This document shows, piece after piece, positions 34,942 through 43,789 of a stretch of DNA of 64,000 nt (position 1 is its first letter; each line of letters begins with the position of its first letter). Made by a program: the position numbers and the translations under genes. The DNA comes from Streptosporangiaceae bacterium (GTDB taxonomy: Bacteria; Actinomycetota; Actinomycetes; Streptosporangiales; Streptosporangiaceae), in NCBI GenBank assembly GCA_025964695.1, contig JAOPYK010000140.1, positions 1 to 64,000 on the forward strand. The letters run 5' to 3'. The notes below the pieces were generated by a model. That model saw nothing but the letters and a program-made list of their open reading frames with translations. It was not told the DNA's origin and did no database searches.

Positions 34942-37404
34942 ATGTCTGGGCTTTCCCTCTCCGGCCCGGTAAGCACGGAAGTAGGTCTCGCCGGTAACGA
35001 CCTCACCCTGGTCGTCATCGTCGGCGTGATCGCGCTTCTGGCGCTGGCCGTCGCCGGAGGACTTGTAAAAGAGGTGCTGGCCGCCGGCCAAGGCACCGAG
35101 AAGATGCAGGAAATCGCCCTAGCCGTACAGGAGGGCGCCAGCGCGTACCTCAAACGGCAGTTCCGTACGGTCGGCATCTTCGTGGTGCTGATCCCGTTCC
35201 TGCTTCTGCTCTTGCCGGCGGACAGCACGGGCGTACGGATCGGACGCTCGGTGTTCTTCGTCGTGGGGGCGTTGTTCTCCGCGATCACCGGCTTTACCGG
35301 CATGTGGCTCGCCGTGCGAGGCAACGTCAGGGTGGCGGCCGCTGCCAGGGACGCCGAGACCGGTGGCGAGAAGCGGGCCATGCGGCTCGCCTTCCGCACC
35401 GGCGGCGTGGCCGGCATGTTCACCGTCGGGCTCGGCCTGTTCGGTGCCGCGGTCGTCGTTATCTCGTACAAGGGTGATGCGCCCGGGGTGCTGGAGGGCT
35501 TCGGTTTCGGCGCGGCGCTCCTGGCCATGTTCATGCGAGTCGGCGGCGGTATCTTCACTAAGGCCGCCGACGTCGGTGCCGACCTGGTCGGCAAGGTTGA
35601 GAAAGGGATCCCGGAAGACGACCCGCGCAACGCGGCGACCATCGCCGACAATGTGGGCGACAACGTCGGCGACTGCGCCGGCATGGCCGCTGACCTCTTC
35701 GAGTCCTACGCGGTGATGCTGGTCGCCGCGCTGATCCTCGGCAAGGCCGCGTTCGGCACCGAGGGCCTGGTCTTCCCGTTGATCGTGCCGATGATCGGTG
35801 TCATCACCGCGGTGATCGGCATCTTCGCCGTGGCGCCCCGGGACCGCGACCGATCCGGAATGACGGCGATCAACCGCGGGTTCTTCCTGTCCGCGATCAT
35901 CTCGGCGGTGCTGGTCGCGGTGGCGGCCTTCCTCTACCTCCCGTCGAAGTTCGCCGACCTGCACGGTGTCAACGGCACGATCAAGAGCGACATGGCGGAC
36001 GTCGACCCTCGGCTGGTCGCGATCGGCGCCGTCATCATCGGCATCGTGCTGGCCAGCGCCATCCAGCTGCTCACCGGCTACTTCACCGAGACCACCCGCA
36101 AGCCGGTCAAAGAAGTCACCGAGAGCGCCAGGACCGGTGCGGCGACGGTCATCCTGTCCGGCATCGCTCTCGGCCTCGAGTCCGCCGTCTACTCGGCGCT
36201 GCTGATCTGTGGTGCCATCTACGGCGCGTTCCTGCTGGGCTTCGGCAACGCCACGGTGGCGCTGTTCGCGGTCGCCATGGCCGGCACCGGGCTGCTCACC
36301 ACGGTTGGCGTCATCGTGTCCATGGACACCTTCGGCCCGGTCTCCGACAACGCCCAGGGCATCGCGGAGATGTCCGGGGACGTCACCGGTGATGGCGCCA
36401 AGGTGCTCGAGCGCCTCGACGCGGTCGGCAACACCACCAAGGCGATCACCAAGGGCATCGCGATCGCCACGGCCGTGCTCGCGGCGACCGCACTGTTCGG
36501 CTCGTTCCGTACCACGGTCGAGTCCGAGCTGGCGGGCGCCTCCGACAGCGTCAAGAAGGCGCTGGGCACCTTCAGCAGCTTCAGCCTGTCGATCGACTCG
36601 CCCAACGTGCTCATCGGACTGATCATCGGCGCCTCGGTGGTCTTCCTGTTCTCCGGCCTGGCCATCATGGCGGTCGGCCGGGCGGCCGGGCGGGTCGTCG
36701 TGGAGGTACGGAACCAGTTCCGCGACCACCCGGGGATCATGGACTACAGCGAGAAGCCCGACTACCAGGCCGTGGTCGACATCTGCACCCGGGACGCCCA
36801 GCGCGAGCTGGCCACTCCGGGCCTGCTGGCGATCATGACCCCGATCGCGGTCGGCTTCGCCCTCGGGTATGCGCCACTGGGCGCGTACCTGGCCGGAGCA
36901 ATCGCGGCGGGCGCGCTGATGGCGGTGTTCCTGTCCAACTCCGGTGGGGCCTGGGACAACGCCAAGAAGCTCGTGGAGGAGGGCTACCTCGGCGGTAAGG
37001 GCTCCGAGGCGCACGCCGCCACGGTGATCGGCGACACGGTCGGCGACCCCTTCAAGGACACCGCCGGTCCGGCGATCAACCCGCTGATCAAGGTGATGAA
37101 CCTGGTCGCCCTGCTCATCGCGCAGGCCGTCGTCACCTACGCGGACAACGTGCCGCTGCGCGTCGGCGTGACCGTGGTGGCGGTCGGTGTGGTGGTCGGC
37201 TCGATCGTCATCTCCAAGCGCCGGGCCGGTTCGCTGGGGTCCGACGCCGGGGAGTCCGCGGCCGCCGCGCCGCAGCACCCGGACGGCGCGACCAAGGAGG
37301 TCCCGGCGGCGACCGAGTCGCCCGCCGAGACGTCCGCCGCCGCGACGATCGGCGCCGATGCCGGCGAGTCCGGCCATGAGGCGAAGTCCGCCGGCAAGAC
37401 CTGA
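34942..37404 (+). CDS. hppA: Membrane-bound proton-translocating pyrophosphatase, K+-independent type
   Basis: 820 aa with about 16 membrane helices. The active-site signature [21 protein letters not shown] and [20 protein letters not shown] hold the Asp/Lys residues that bind Mg-pyrophosphate. Residue 500 in [10 protein letters not shown] is Lys, the hallmark of K+-independent H+-PPases (Ala in K+-dependent ones). It couples PPi hydrolysis to proton export across the cytoplasmic membrane. The last 75 residues are an Ala/Glu/Ser-rich cytoplasmic tail beyond the core. ATG 34942 follows GAGGAGG. The position after bldG matches Streptomyces. Confidence 0.97.
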   Translation: MSGLSLSGPVSTEVGLAGNDLTLVVIVGVIALLALAVAGGLVKEVLAAGQGTEKMQEIALAVQEGASAYLKRQFRTVGIFVVLIPFLLLLLPADSTGVRIGRSVFFVVGALFSAITGFTGMWLAVRGNVRVAAAARDAETGGEKRAMRLAFRTGGVAGMFTVGLGLFGAAVVVISYKGDAPGVLEGFGFGAALLAMFMRVGGGIFTKAADVGADLVGKVEKGIPEDDPRNAATIADNVGDNVGDCAGMAADLFESYAVMLVAALILGKAAFGTEGLVFPLIVPMIGVITAVIGIFAVAPRDRDRSGMTAINRGFFLSAIISAVLVAVAAFLYLPSKFADLHGVNGTIKSDMADVDPRLVAIGAVIIGIVLASAIQLLTGYFTETTRKPVKEVTESARTGAATVILSGIALGLESAVYSALLICGAIYGAFLLGFGNATVALFAVAMAGTGLLTTVGVIVSMDTFGPVSDNAQGIAEMSGDVTGDGAKVLERLDAVGNTTKAITKGIAIATAVLAATALFGSFRTTVESELAGASDSVKKALGTFSSFSLSIDSPNVLIGLIIGASVVFLFSGLAIMAVGRAAGRVVVEVRNQFRDHPGIMDYSEKPDYQAVVDICTRDAQRELATPGLLAIMTPIAVGFALGYAPLGAYLAGAIAAGALMAVFLSNSGGAWDNAKKLVEEGYLGGKGSEAHAATVIGDTVGDPFKDTAGPAINPLIKVMNLVALLIAQAVVTYADNVPLRVGVTVVAVGVVVGSIVISKRRAGSLGSDAGESAAAAPQHPDGATKEVPAATESPAETSAAATIGADAGESGHEAKSAGKT

Positions 37405-37436
37405 GGCGACGGAACCTGATGTACCGAGCGCGATGA

Positions 37437-37479
37437 ACGCGAAGGAGCCGGTGGCCGGTGGCCACCGGCTCCTTCGCGT
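37437..37479 (+). terminator. Strong hairpin terminator after hppA
   Basis: Perfect 19-bp inverted repeat (37437-37455 / 37461-37479) with a 5-nt loop. Confidence 0.85.
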
Positions 37480-37522
37480 CGGGTACGGTCGGACGACAGC
37501 GAGAGCCGAGGGGGATATGGCG

Positions 37523-37657
37523 ATGAGCGGCCAGAAGAAGCCGATGTCGGGAGCCAAGGGTTTCACCATCATCGTCGGCGCGATGTTCGCCGTGATCATC
37601 GCCCTATGGGTGATCGGATATTTCCTGTCGCCGCACGGCCTCACCCCGCAGCCCTGA
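37523..37657 (+). CDS. Small single-pass membrane protein
   Basis: 44 aa. A basic N-terminus (MSGQKKPMSGAKG) precedes one hydrophobic helix of about 20 residues and a short tail. ATG 37523 has GAGGGGG 8 bases upstream; ATG 37517 is too close to it. The stop lies 4 bp before the SixA gene, so the pair is probably one transcript. The composition is coding-like. Function unknown. Confidence 0.7.
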   Translation: MSGQKKPMSGAKGFTIIVGAMFAVIIALWVIGYFLSPHGLTPQP

Positions 37658-37661
37658 TCCC

Positions 37662-38132
37662 ATGCCGACCCTGATCGTCCTGCGTCATGCCAAGGCCGAG
37701 CACACCCTCGGCCGGGCCGATCCCGACCGTTCCCTGACCGGCCGCGGTAGGCGTGACGCCCGCGCCGCGGGCGACTGGTTGCGGGCCGACGGGCTGCGGC
37801 CCGACCAGGTGCTCTGCTCGACCGCCCAACGGACCCGGGAGACCCTCGAAGGCCTCGGCCTCGATGCCCCGGTGTCCTACGAGCCGGGGATCTACGACAA
37901 CGACGTCGACACCTTGCTGGACCTGATCCGCCAGACCGGCGACGACGTACGGACCCTCTTGCTCGTCGGGCACAACCCGTCGTTCCATCAGCTCGTCCTC
38001 GATCTGAGCGGAACCGCCCCCGACACCTTCCCGACCTGCGCGCTCGCCGTGATCGAGCTGGACGACGGCTGGGCGGAGACCTGGCCCGGCGCCGGCCGCA
38101 CCACGGCGCTCTGGACACCCGTGCGCGCCTGA
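37662..38132 (+). CDS. sixA: SixA-type histidine phosphatase
   Basis: 156 aa. The catalytic RHAKAEH at residues 8-14 and the second His in VGHNPS near 108 place it in the short branch-2 SixA group of histidine phosphatases, which dephosphorylate phospho-His on signalling proteins such as ArcB in E. coli. A CSTAQRTRET segment supplies the conserved Arg. Whether the target is a sensor kinase, a PTS protein or a metabolite is not known here. It follows the 44-aa membrane protein gene closely. Confidence 0.9.
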   Translation: MPTLIVLRHAKAEHTLGRADPDRSLTGRGRRDARAAGDWLRADGLRPDQVLCSTAQRTRETLEGLGLDAPVSYEPGIYDNDVDTLLDLIRQTGDDVRTLLLVGHNPSFHQLVLDLSGTAPDTFPTCALAVIELDDGWAETWPGAGRTTALWTPVRA

Positions 38133-38181
38133 CGCGACGGCCCACGGCACTATCCTGGGCGGATCCGCGGCTGACCGGGGG

Positions 38182-40332
38182 GTGACCGCCGGGATGAAGG
38201 ATTGGGGCTGGTCGCGGCTGCGCCAGGCGCTGATCGCGGTGGAGGGGCAGGCCGCACCCGTGTACGGGCTGTGCGCGGCGTTCGCCATCGCCCTCCCCCT
38301 CCTGATCGGCGCGCAGCTGGGCCGGCCGTACGCCGGCCTGGTGGTCGCGCTGGGCGCCTATCTGGTCGCGGTCCGCTCCCCGCAGGGCACCTATGGGCAA
38401 AAGGGCCGGCAGCTCGCCGTCATCGTGACCGTCATCATGGTCGGTACGCTGATCGGCGGCCTGCTCAGCGGTCATCGTTGGATCATCGTGGCGGTTCTGC
38501 CGCTAGTCGTGATCTTCCAATCGGTCGTGTCCGGTGTGGGGCCGACCTTGGGACTCGCCACGATGACGGCCGCGATCAGGCCGAGCACCGAAAACGTCCT
38601 CCTCGACTGCGCCTACGAACTGGCCGGGGCCCTGTTCATGAGCGCGCTGGTGCTGGCACCGTGGCCGGGCCGCCGGCTGCGTCCGCTCCTGGAGGCCCTG
38701 TCGGAGGCCGCGGCTGCCGTCGCCGAGACCCTGGAAGTGGTGACGGTGCCCGCCGGGGACCCCGAATGGGAGCGCCGCCGCCGTGCCGCCGCCGATGCGC
38801 TGACCCAGGCTCGCACCACGTACGGCCTCTACAACGCCGCCAGTGACGACGAACGGCCGGCCCGGCTCATCAAGGCACTGGTCAAGATCATGCACGAGAC
38901 CGTCGCGCTCCGCGCCCTCCTCGAGGCGGGGACCTTCCGTCCGCTGCACGAGGGCGCCGAGGCGGAGACCACGGCGGCGATCTCCGAACTCGCGGCCCGG
39001 CTGCGGCTGCTCGCCGAGGCGATCCGCAGCCTGGCCGGCGGCGGCTGGAAGGAGACCGACCCGGCCGCCGCGCGCCGGCTGGGCGATCGGATCGAGGAGA
39101 TCCGCCGGGCCGCCTTCGAAGGCCGTGAGGACCTGGTCGCCACGACGCTCGCCGCCCAGGTCTGGCGCACCGTACGCCGGATCGCCGCCACGATCGACTC
39201 GGCGGGCCGCACCGTGGCGGCCGGGATCACCGTCGGCATCTCGGCGCCCAGGTTGCCGGAGGCGCCGCGTCCCACCTCGCTGTGGAGCAGGTCGGTGGAC
39301 GCCGTGACCAACAGGTCCACCGCCGTCCGCAACGCCTTCCGGGCGGGGGTGGCGGTGTTCGTGGCGACGGTGATCTGGGCCGCGTTCGACATTCCACGCG
39401 GGTACTGGTTGGTGATCTCGGTGTTCCTGTGCCTGCGTGCCACTTACAGCGAGACCGTCAACCGGGTCTTCCAGCGGATCGGCGGCACCGCTCTGGGCGG
39501 GGTGCTCGCCGCGGTACTGCTGGCGGTGGTGCGGGGTGAGACCGAGCTGGCCGTGGTCATCTTCTGCTGCGCTTTCATCGGCTTCACGCTCAGCCCGGTG
39601 AGCTATGTGTTCTGGTTGTGCTTCTGCACCCCACTGGTCATGATGCTCATCGACTTCGGTGCGTCCGTGCCCTGGGACCAGACCCTGGTACGGATCGGGC
39701 TCAACGTGGGGGGTGGGCTGATCGCCCTGGCGGCCGCCCGGCTGCTGTGGCCGTCCGCCGGCACTTTCCAGCTGCCGGCGGCGCTGGCGGACCTCTGCTC
39801 CAGCCTCGCCGAACTCGTCCGCGACGCCGCGGTCTCCGAGGACGTTCTCAACCGCCCGCTGATCCGTGCACGCGAGGCGGCGGACACCATCAGCGGCCTG
39901 ATCGGCCGGATGGCCCAGGAGCCGTCCCCGGACACCGGCCTGATCGACTGCCTCCGCGACACGGTCGCGGTGGCCAACCGGATCCGCGACCGCGTGATCG
40001 CGGTCGCCGGCATGTCCCGGGCCGAGCAGGGGGGCATAGGGCCGGTCAGGTCCATCCTCCTGCAGGTCGCCGACCATCTCGACGAGGTCGCGGGTGCGCT
40101 GCGGGCGGGGGACACCGCCGTGCCCACCCTGGACATCGAGGATCTGCTGGCCGATCTGGACGACCATCTGGCCTCGCTGGCCAAGCGGCGCCGGGCCGAG
40201 GTCGCGGCGGGTACGACGCTGGAGGAGAGCACCCCGCTGCGCCGGGACCTGCGGAGCGTCGCGACCGTCCGATACACCCTGCGGAGTCTGTACGAGGACG
40301 TACGCGAACTCGACGCGGCGCTGTGCCGCTGA
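38182..40332 (+). CDS. FUSC-family aromatic-acid exporter-like membrane protein
   Basis: 716 aa. Two sets of about five to six membrane helices (about 25-160 and 390-520) are each followed by cytoplasmic helical domains, the duplicated layout of fusaric acid resistance/AaeB-like pumps. GRPYAGLVVALGAYLVAV and FDIPRGYWLVISVFLCLRATYSE are the matching first repeat strands. It probably exports aromatic or weak organic acids. GTG 38182 is used; ATG 38194 is an alternative. It ends in a repeat-rich gap convergent with the ROK gene. Confidence 0.88.
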   Translation: MTAGMKDWGWSRLRQALIAVEGQAAPVYGLCAAFAIALPLLIGAQLGRPYAGLVVALGAYLVAVRSPQGTYGQKGRQLAVIVTVIMVGTLIGGLLSGHRWIIVAVLPLVVIFQSVVSGVGPTLGLATMTAAIRPSTENVLLDCAYELAGALFMSALVLAPWPGRRLRPLLEALSEAAAAVAETLEVVTVPAGDPEWERRRRAAADALTQARTTYGLYNAASDDERPARLIKALVKIMHETVALRALLEAGTFRPLHEGAEAETTAAISELAARLRLLAEAIRSLAGGGWKETDPAAARRLGDRIEEIRRAAFEGREDLVATTLAAQVWRTVRRIAATIDSAGRTVAAGITVGISAPRLPEAPRPTSLWSRSVDAVTNRSTAVRNAFRAGVAVFVATVIWAAFDIPRGYWLVISVFLCLRATYSETVNRVFQRIGGTALGGVLAAVLLAVVRGETELAVVIFCCAFIGFTLSPVSYVFWLCFCTPLVMMLIDFGASVPWDQTLVRIGLNVGGGLIALAAARLLWPSAGTFQLPAALADLCSSLAELVRDAAVSEDVLNRPLIRAREAADTISGLIGRMAQEPSPDTGLIDCLRDTVAVANRIRDRVIAVAGMSRAEQGGIGPVRSILLQVADHLDEVAGALRAGDTAVPTLDIEDLLADLDDHLASLAKRRRAEVAAGTTLEESTPLRRDLRSVATVRYTLRSLYEDVRELDAALCR

Positions 40333-40337
40333 CCCGG

Positions 40338-40453
40338 CGTACGGGCCCTACGCGGTCACCTGGGGGCTTACGGGGCTCACCCGGTGACCGGGGGCTACCG
40401 GAGCCTTACGTGAGGCTACGGGGGCTTAGGCGAAGCTACGGGGCCTTACGGGA
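40338..40453. repeat. Imperfect repeats of a CTTACGGGG-like unit
   Basis: About eight degenerate copies of GGC(T)TACGGGG fill the gap between the FUSC and ROK stop codons and extend over the ROK stop. Confidence 0.6.
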
Positions 40454-41657
40454 GAGTGCGGGCGAGAACTTCCAGCGGGCTGGTGAGGACTTCGGAGAAG
40501 GCCAGTTCGGCGGCGCCCACGAGGGTGGCGTCGTCGCCCAGGCTGGGCGTGCGCAGCCGTACCTTTTCGCGGGAGACGGCCAGCACGTTGGTGGTCATGC
40601 GGCTGCGCACCTGAGCGGCGGAGCCGAGATAGATCTCACGCAGCATCCCACCGAAGATCACCAGGCCGGGGTTGAAAACGTTCACCAGGTTGGCGACGCC
40701 GATGCCGAGCCAGTCGCCGACCCGGTGCAGGGCGTCCCGCGCGATGAAGTCTCCTCGGTCGGCCGCGTCCACGACGGCGCGCACCGCGTCCCGCCCGATG
40801 AACCCCGGTGTCTCGTCCCGGCCCGCGGCGGTGAGCAGTGCCCGTTCGCCGACCTCGGCCTCCAGGCATCCCCTCGACCCGCAGCCGCACAGGAGCCCGT
40901 CGGGGTTGACCACCATGTGGCCGACCTCGCCGCCGTAGCCGCCCTCACCACCCAGCAGCTTGCCGCCGACGATGATCCCGCCGCCGATGCCCACGTCACC
41001 GTGAAGGTAGATCAGGTTCTGGAAACCGATGCCGGCGCCCCGCTCGTGCTCGGCCAGTGCCCCGAGATTGCCGTCGTTGCCGACGGCCACCGGCAGTCCC
41101 ATCCCCAGCGCGTCGCCGAGCACCTTGCCGAACGACTGGTTCACCCAGCCGATGTTCGGTCCGAACCGGATCACGCCGTCCGCCCGGCGGACCATGCCGC
41201 AGACGGCCGCGCCGACGCCCACGCACACCGTGTCGGAGGCCGCCTTACGGACCATCTGCCGGGCGAAGCCCGCGAGCACTTTCACCACGTCCTCGAGCTC
41301 GAATCCGTCCCGGGCCCGTACCGTCTCGCGGCGGTCCAGGATCACTCCGCCCAGCCCGATCCGCGCCGCCACCAGGCGGTCCACCCCGAGGTCGAAGGCC
41401 AGCACGTACACCCGGGTGGATTCGGGCCGGACGACCAGCGACGGTCGTCCGGCCTTGCCGGTCTCCTTGGGAAGCTCCTCGCGGACCAGCCCCGCCGCGG
41501 TCAGGTCCGCCGTCAGCGCCATGATGGTGCTGCGGTTGAGCCCCATCCGGTCGGCGAGCACCGCCCGCGAGGCCGGACCTCCCAGGTGGACGTGCCGCAA
41601 CAAGGTGCCGAGGTTGTGCCGGCGGATTTCCTCCTGCGAGGGACCGGCTCTCATCAT
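40446..41657 (-). CDS. ROK-family transcriptional repressor of a sugar operon
   Basis: 403 aa. An N-terminal winged helix (about 6-65: RRHNLGTLLRHVHLGG, DRMGLNRSTIMALTADL) precedes a ROK sugar-kinase-like domain with phosphate motif FDLGVDRL, GNDGNLGALAEHE and the zinc signature CGCGSRGCLE. Members such as XylR/NagC bind sugar or sugar-phosphate and repress transport genes. Start at the first of two tandem ATGs (41657). It is the last gene of the ABC operon, 31 bp after the permease stop, so it likely controls the operon. Confidence 0.93.
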   Translation of the reverse strand: MMRAGPSQEEIRRHNLGTLLRHVHLGGPASRAVLADRMGLNRSTIMALTADLTAAGLVREELPKETGKAGRPSLVVRPESTRVYVLAFDLGVDRLVAARIGLGGVILDRRETVRARDGFELEDVVKVLAGFARQMVRKAASDTVCVGVGAAVCGMVRRADGVIRFGPNIGWVNQSFGKVLGDALGMGLPVAVGNDGNLGALAEHERGAGIGFQNLIYLHGDVGIGGGIIVGGKLLGGEGGYGGEVGHMVVNPDGLLCGCGSRGCLEAEVGERALLTAAGRDETPGFIGRDAVRAVVDAADRGDFIARDALHRVGDWLGIGVANLVNVFNPGLVIFGGMLREIYLGSAAQVRSRMTTNVLAVSREKVRLRTPSLGDDATLVGAAELAFSEVLTSPLEVLARTLP

Positions 41658-41688
41658 TCGGGAGACCCTGCTCTTGTCTCGTGGAAGG

Positions 41689-42939
41689 TCATCGGAGTCC
41701 AGTGGCCGCGGCACGCCTCCGGGACAGGGCGTCGACGCCGGCCGCCAGCAGCAGGACGGATCCTGTGACAACGTATTTGACGCCCGCGCTGTAACCCATC
41801 AGGCCCATGCCGTTGTCGATCACGGCCACCACGGCGCCACCCAGGACGGCGTCGAGCACCCGGCCCTTGCCGCCGAAGAGGCTGGTACCACCGATCACCG
41901 CGGCACCCACCGCGTAGAGCAGGACGTTGCTGCCGCCGGTGTTCGGGTCGACCGAGTTGGCGCGCGAGGCGGCGATGAGCCCGCCCACCGCCGCCATCGC
42001 CGAGCAGATGACGAACGCCGAGATCCGGATGGCGTCGACGTTGATACCCGCCCGCCGTGCGGCCTCCTTGTTGCCGCCGACCGCGTAGAGGTGCCTTCCG
42101 TAGGCCGTACGGTGCAGCACGAACGTCCACAGGATGAGCAGTACGCCGATGATCGGCACCACGATGGGCACGCCCTTGAGCGAGACCACGATGGCGTTGC
42201 GGCTGCGCTCCAGGTTCAGCACGTAAACGGCGATCCCGCCGGCCACGGCGAGGGTGGCCACCCGCAGCGCGATGAGCGTCAGCGGGTCCGTGGTGAGTTC
42301 CCGGGCGGCCCGGCGCCGGGCCCGCACCAGCAGTATCGCCGCGTAGACCGCGATGCCCACCAGGAGCACGATCCAGCCGAGGATGGGCGTGACGTTCTTG
42401 TTGGCGATCGCCAGGACCGTCTTGTCCTGGATGGAGATGTTGGAGCCGTTGTTCATCAGCATCAGCACGACGCCCTGGAAGGCCAGGAAGGCCGCCAGGG
42501 TGACCACGAACGACGGAATGCCGATCTTCGCCACCAGCACGCCGAGCACCAGCCCGATCAGCACACCGGTGAGCAGTGAGACGCCGAGCGCTCCGTACCA
42601 CGGCCAGCCGTGATTGGTCAGCAGTACCGCGAGCACGGCGGCGCACACCCCGCTGGCGAAGCCCGCCGACAGGTCGATCTCGCCGAGCAGCAGGACGAAG
42701 ACCAGCCCCATGGCGATGACCGTGACGGCGGCGCCCTGGGTGAGCAGGTTGGCGAAGTTGCCGGACGACAGGAAGACCGGCCGCAGGACCGAGAAGGTGG
42801 TGCAGAGCACGATGAGGCCGAGGATGGCGGGCAGCGCGCCGATGTCGCCGCCGCGGACCCGATCCAGATAACCACGCACGTGGGAGGTCAGAGGCGGAGA
42901 GGCCACACCGGCCGAGCTCTTCGAGGTGGCAACACTCAT
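41689..42939 (-). CDS. Sugar ABC transporter permease (CUT2, XylH-like)
   Basis: 416 aa with about ten to twelve membrane helices. The family loop VLLLGEIDLSAGFASG and the C-terminal GGNKEAARRAGINV and GGTSLFGGKG motifs define BPD_transp_2 permeases for xylose/ribose-type sugars. The XylH subgroup has the long central cytoplasmic loop seen here. ATG 42939 overlaps the ATPase stop. A longer upstream frame lies inside the ATPase gene and is rejected. Confidence 0.94.
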   Translation of the reverse strand: MSVATSKSSAGVASPPLTSHVRGYLDRVRGGDIGALPAILGLIVLCTTFSVLRPVFLSSGNFANLLTQGAAVTVIAMGLVFVLLLGEIDLSAGFASGVCAAVLAVLLTNHGWPWYGALGVSLLTGVLIGLVLGVLVAKIGIPSFVVTLAAFLAFQGVVLMLMNNGSNISIQDKTVLAIANKNVTPILGWIVLLVGIAVYAAILLVRARRRAARELTTDPLTLIALRVATLAVAGGIAVYVLNLERSRNAIVVSLKGVPIVVPIIGVLLILWTFVLHRTAYGRHLYAVGGNKEAARRAGINVDAIRISAFVICSAMAAVGGLIAASRANSVDPNTGGSNVLLYAVGAAVIGGTSLFGGKGRVLDAVLGGAVVAVIDNGMGLMGYSAGVKYVVTGSVLLLAAGVDALSRRRAAATGLR

Positions 42940-43712
42940 GGCTTGGCTCCGTTGCTGTTCGGGAGGCCCAGGTCTCCGCTGCGCCCAGCGGTGATCAACT
43001 CCACGATCTGGGCGTGAGTGACGTCCGAGGTCTTGACCTGAGCGGCCATCCGGCCGAGGTAGAGAGCGGCGATGCGGTCGGACACCGCGAACACGTCGTT
43101 GAGGTTGTGCGAGATCAGGATCACGGACAGGCCGTTGTCGGCCAGCCGCCGGACCAGTTCCAGCACCTGCGCGGTCTGGGCGACGCCGAGCGCGGCGGTC
43201 GGCTCGTCCAGCACCACCACCTTGCTGTTCCACAGCACGGCCTTGGCGATGGCGACCGTCTGCCGCTGGCCGCCGGACAGGCTCGACACCTGCTGGCGGA
43301 TGGACTTCACTGTGCGCACCGAGAGCCCGTCGAGGGTCTTGGCCGCCATCTCCTCCATCGACGCCTCGTCCAGGACCAGGCCGCTCTTACGCTCCCGCCC
43401 GAGGAACATGTTCTGCACGATGTCGAGGTTGTCGCAGAGCGCGAGGTCCTGATAGACGATCTCGACGCCGAGCGCGGCGGCTTCCCGGGGGCTGTGCACG
43501 TGCACGGGATCGCCGTTGAAGAAGTACTCACCGGCGTCGATGGGGTAGATCCCGCCGATGCACTTGACCAGCGTGGACTTGCCGGCGCCGTTGTCGCCGA
43601 CCAGGGCGGTCACCTCCCCCGGATAAGCCGAGAGGGCGACATCGTGCAGGACCTGCACCGGACCGAAGCTCTTGTCGATCCCGCGCAGTTCCAGGACGGG
43701 GGTCGCGGACAT
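42936..43712 (-). CDS. Sugar ABC transporter ATP-binding protein (CUT2, single domain)
   Basis: 258 aa. Walker A GDNGAGKST, Q-loop YQDLALCDNLD, signature SLSGGQRQ, Walker B VVVLDEPTAALG and switch His in ISHNL. It has one nucleotide-binding domain rather than the fused two of RbsA/XylG, so it should act as a homodimer (as FrcA-type proteins do). ATG 43712 has GAGGAG at about 9 bases; an earlier in-frame codon at 43766 lies in the intergenic hairpin. It energises import with the permease and the lipoprotein. Confidence 0.94.
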   Translation of the reverse strand: MSATPVLELRGIDKSFGPVQVLHDVALSAYPGEVTALVGDNGAGKSTLVKCIGGIYPIDAGEYFFNGDPVHVHSPREAAALGVEIVYQDLALCDNLDIVQNMFLGRERKSGLVLDEASMEEMAAKTLDGLSVRTVKSIRQQVSSLSGGQRQTVAIAKAVLWNSKVVVLDEPTAALGVAQTAQVLELVRRLADNGLSVILISHNLNDVFAVSDRIAALYLGRMAAQVKTSDVTHAQIVELITAGRSGDLGLPNSNGAKP

Positions 43713-43738
43713 GTCTGGAGGCTCCTCTGTTGGGGCCG

Positions 43739-43780
43739 AGGAGCCCGGCGGCGTGCTGGTGAGCACACTGCCGGGCTCCT
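43739..43780 (-). promoter_or_regulatory. Operon-internal hairpin between binding protein and ATPase genes
   Basis: Perfect 11-bp outer stem (43739-43749 / 43770-43780) with an inner 5-bp stem (43752-43756 / 43762-43766). It probably protects the upstream mRNA or causes partial termination, raising binding protein output. Confidence 0.6.
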
Positions 43781-43789
43781 ACGGTCGTG

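Noticed and set aside
34640-34972. 110-codon frame upstream of hppA
   Set aside because: Cys/Trp/His-rich translation with random codon positions, overlapping the hppA ribosome-binding site and start; hairpins explain the region better.
35119-38475. 1,118-codon open frame antisense to hppA and its neighbours
   Set aside because: Low-complexity His/Asp/Arg/Gly composition of a G+C-driven antisense frame; the plus strand encodes a full-length pyrophosphatase and SixA here.
38503-40167. 554-codon minus frame over the FUSC exporter
   Set aside because: Antisense composition effect; membrane helices and family motifs belong to the plus strand.
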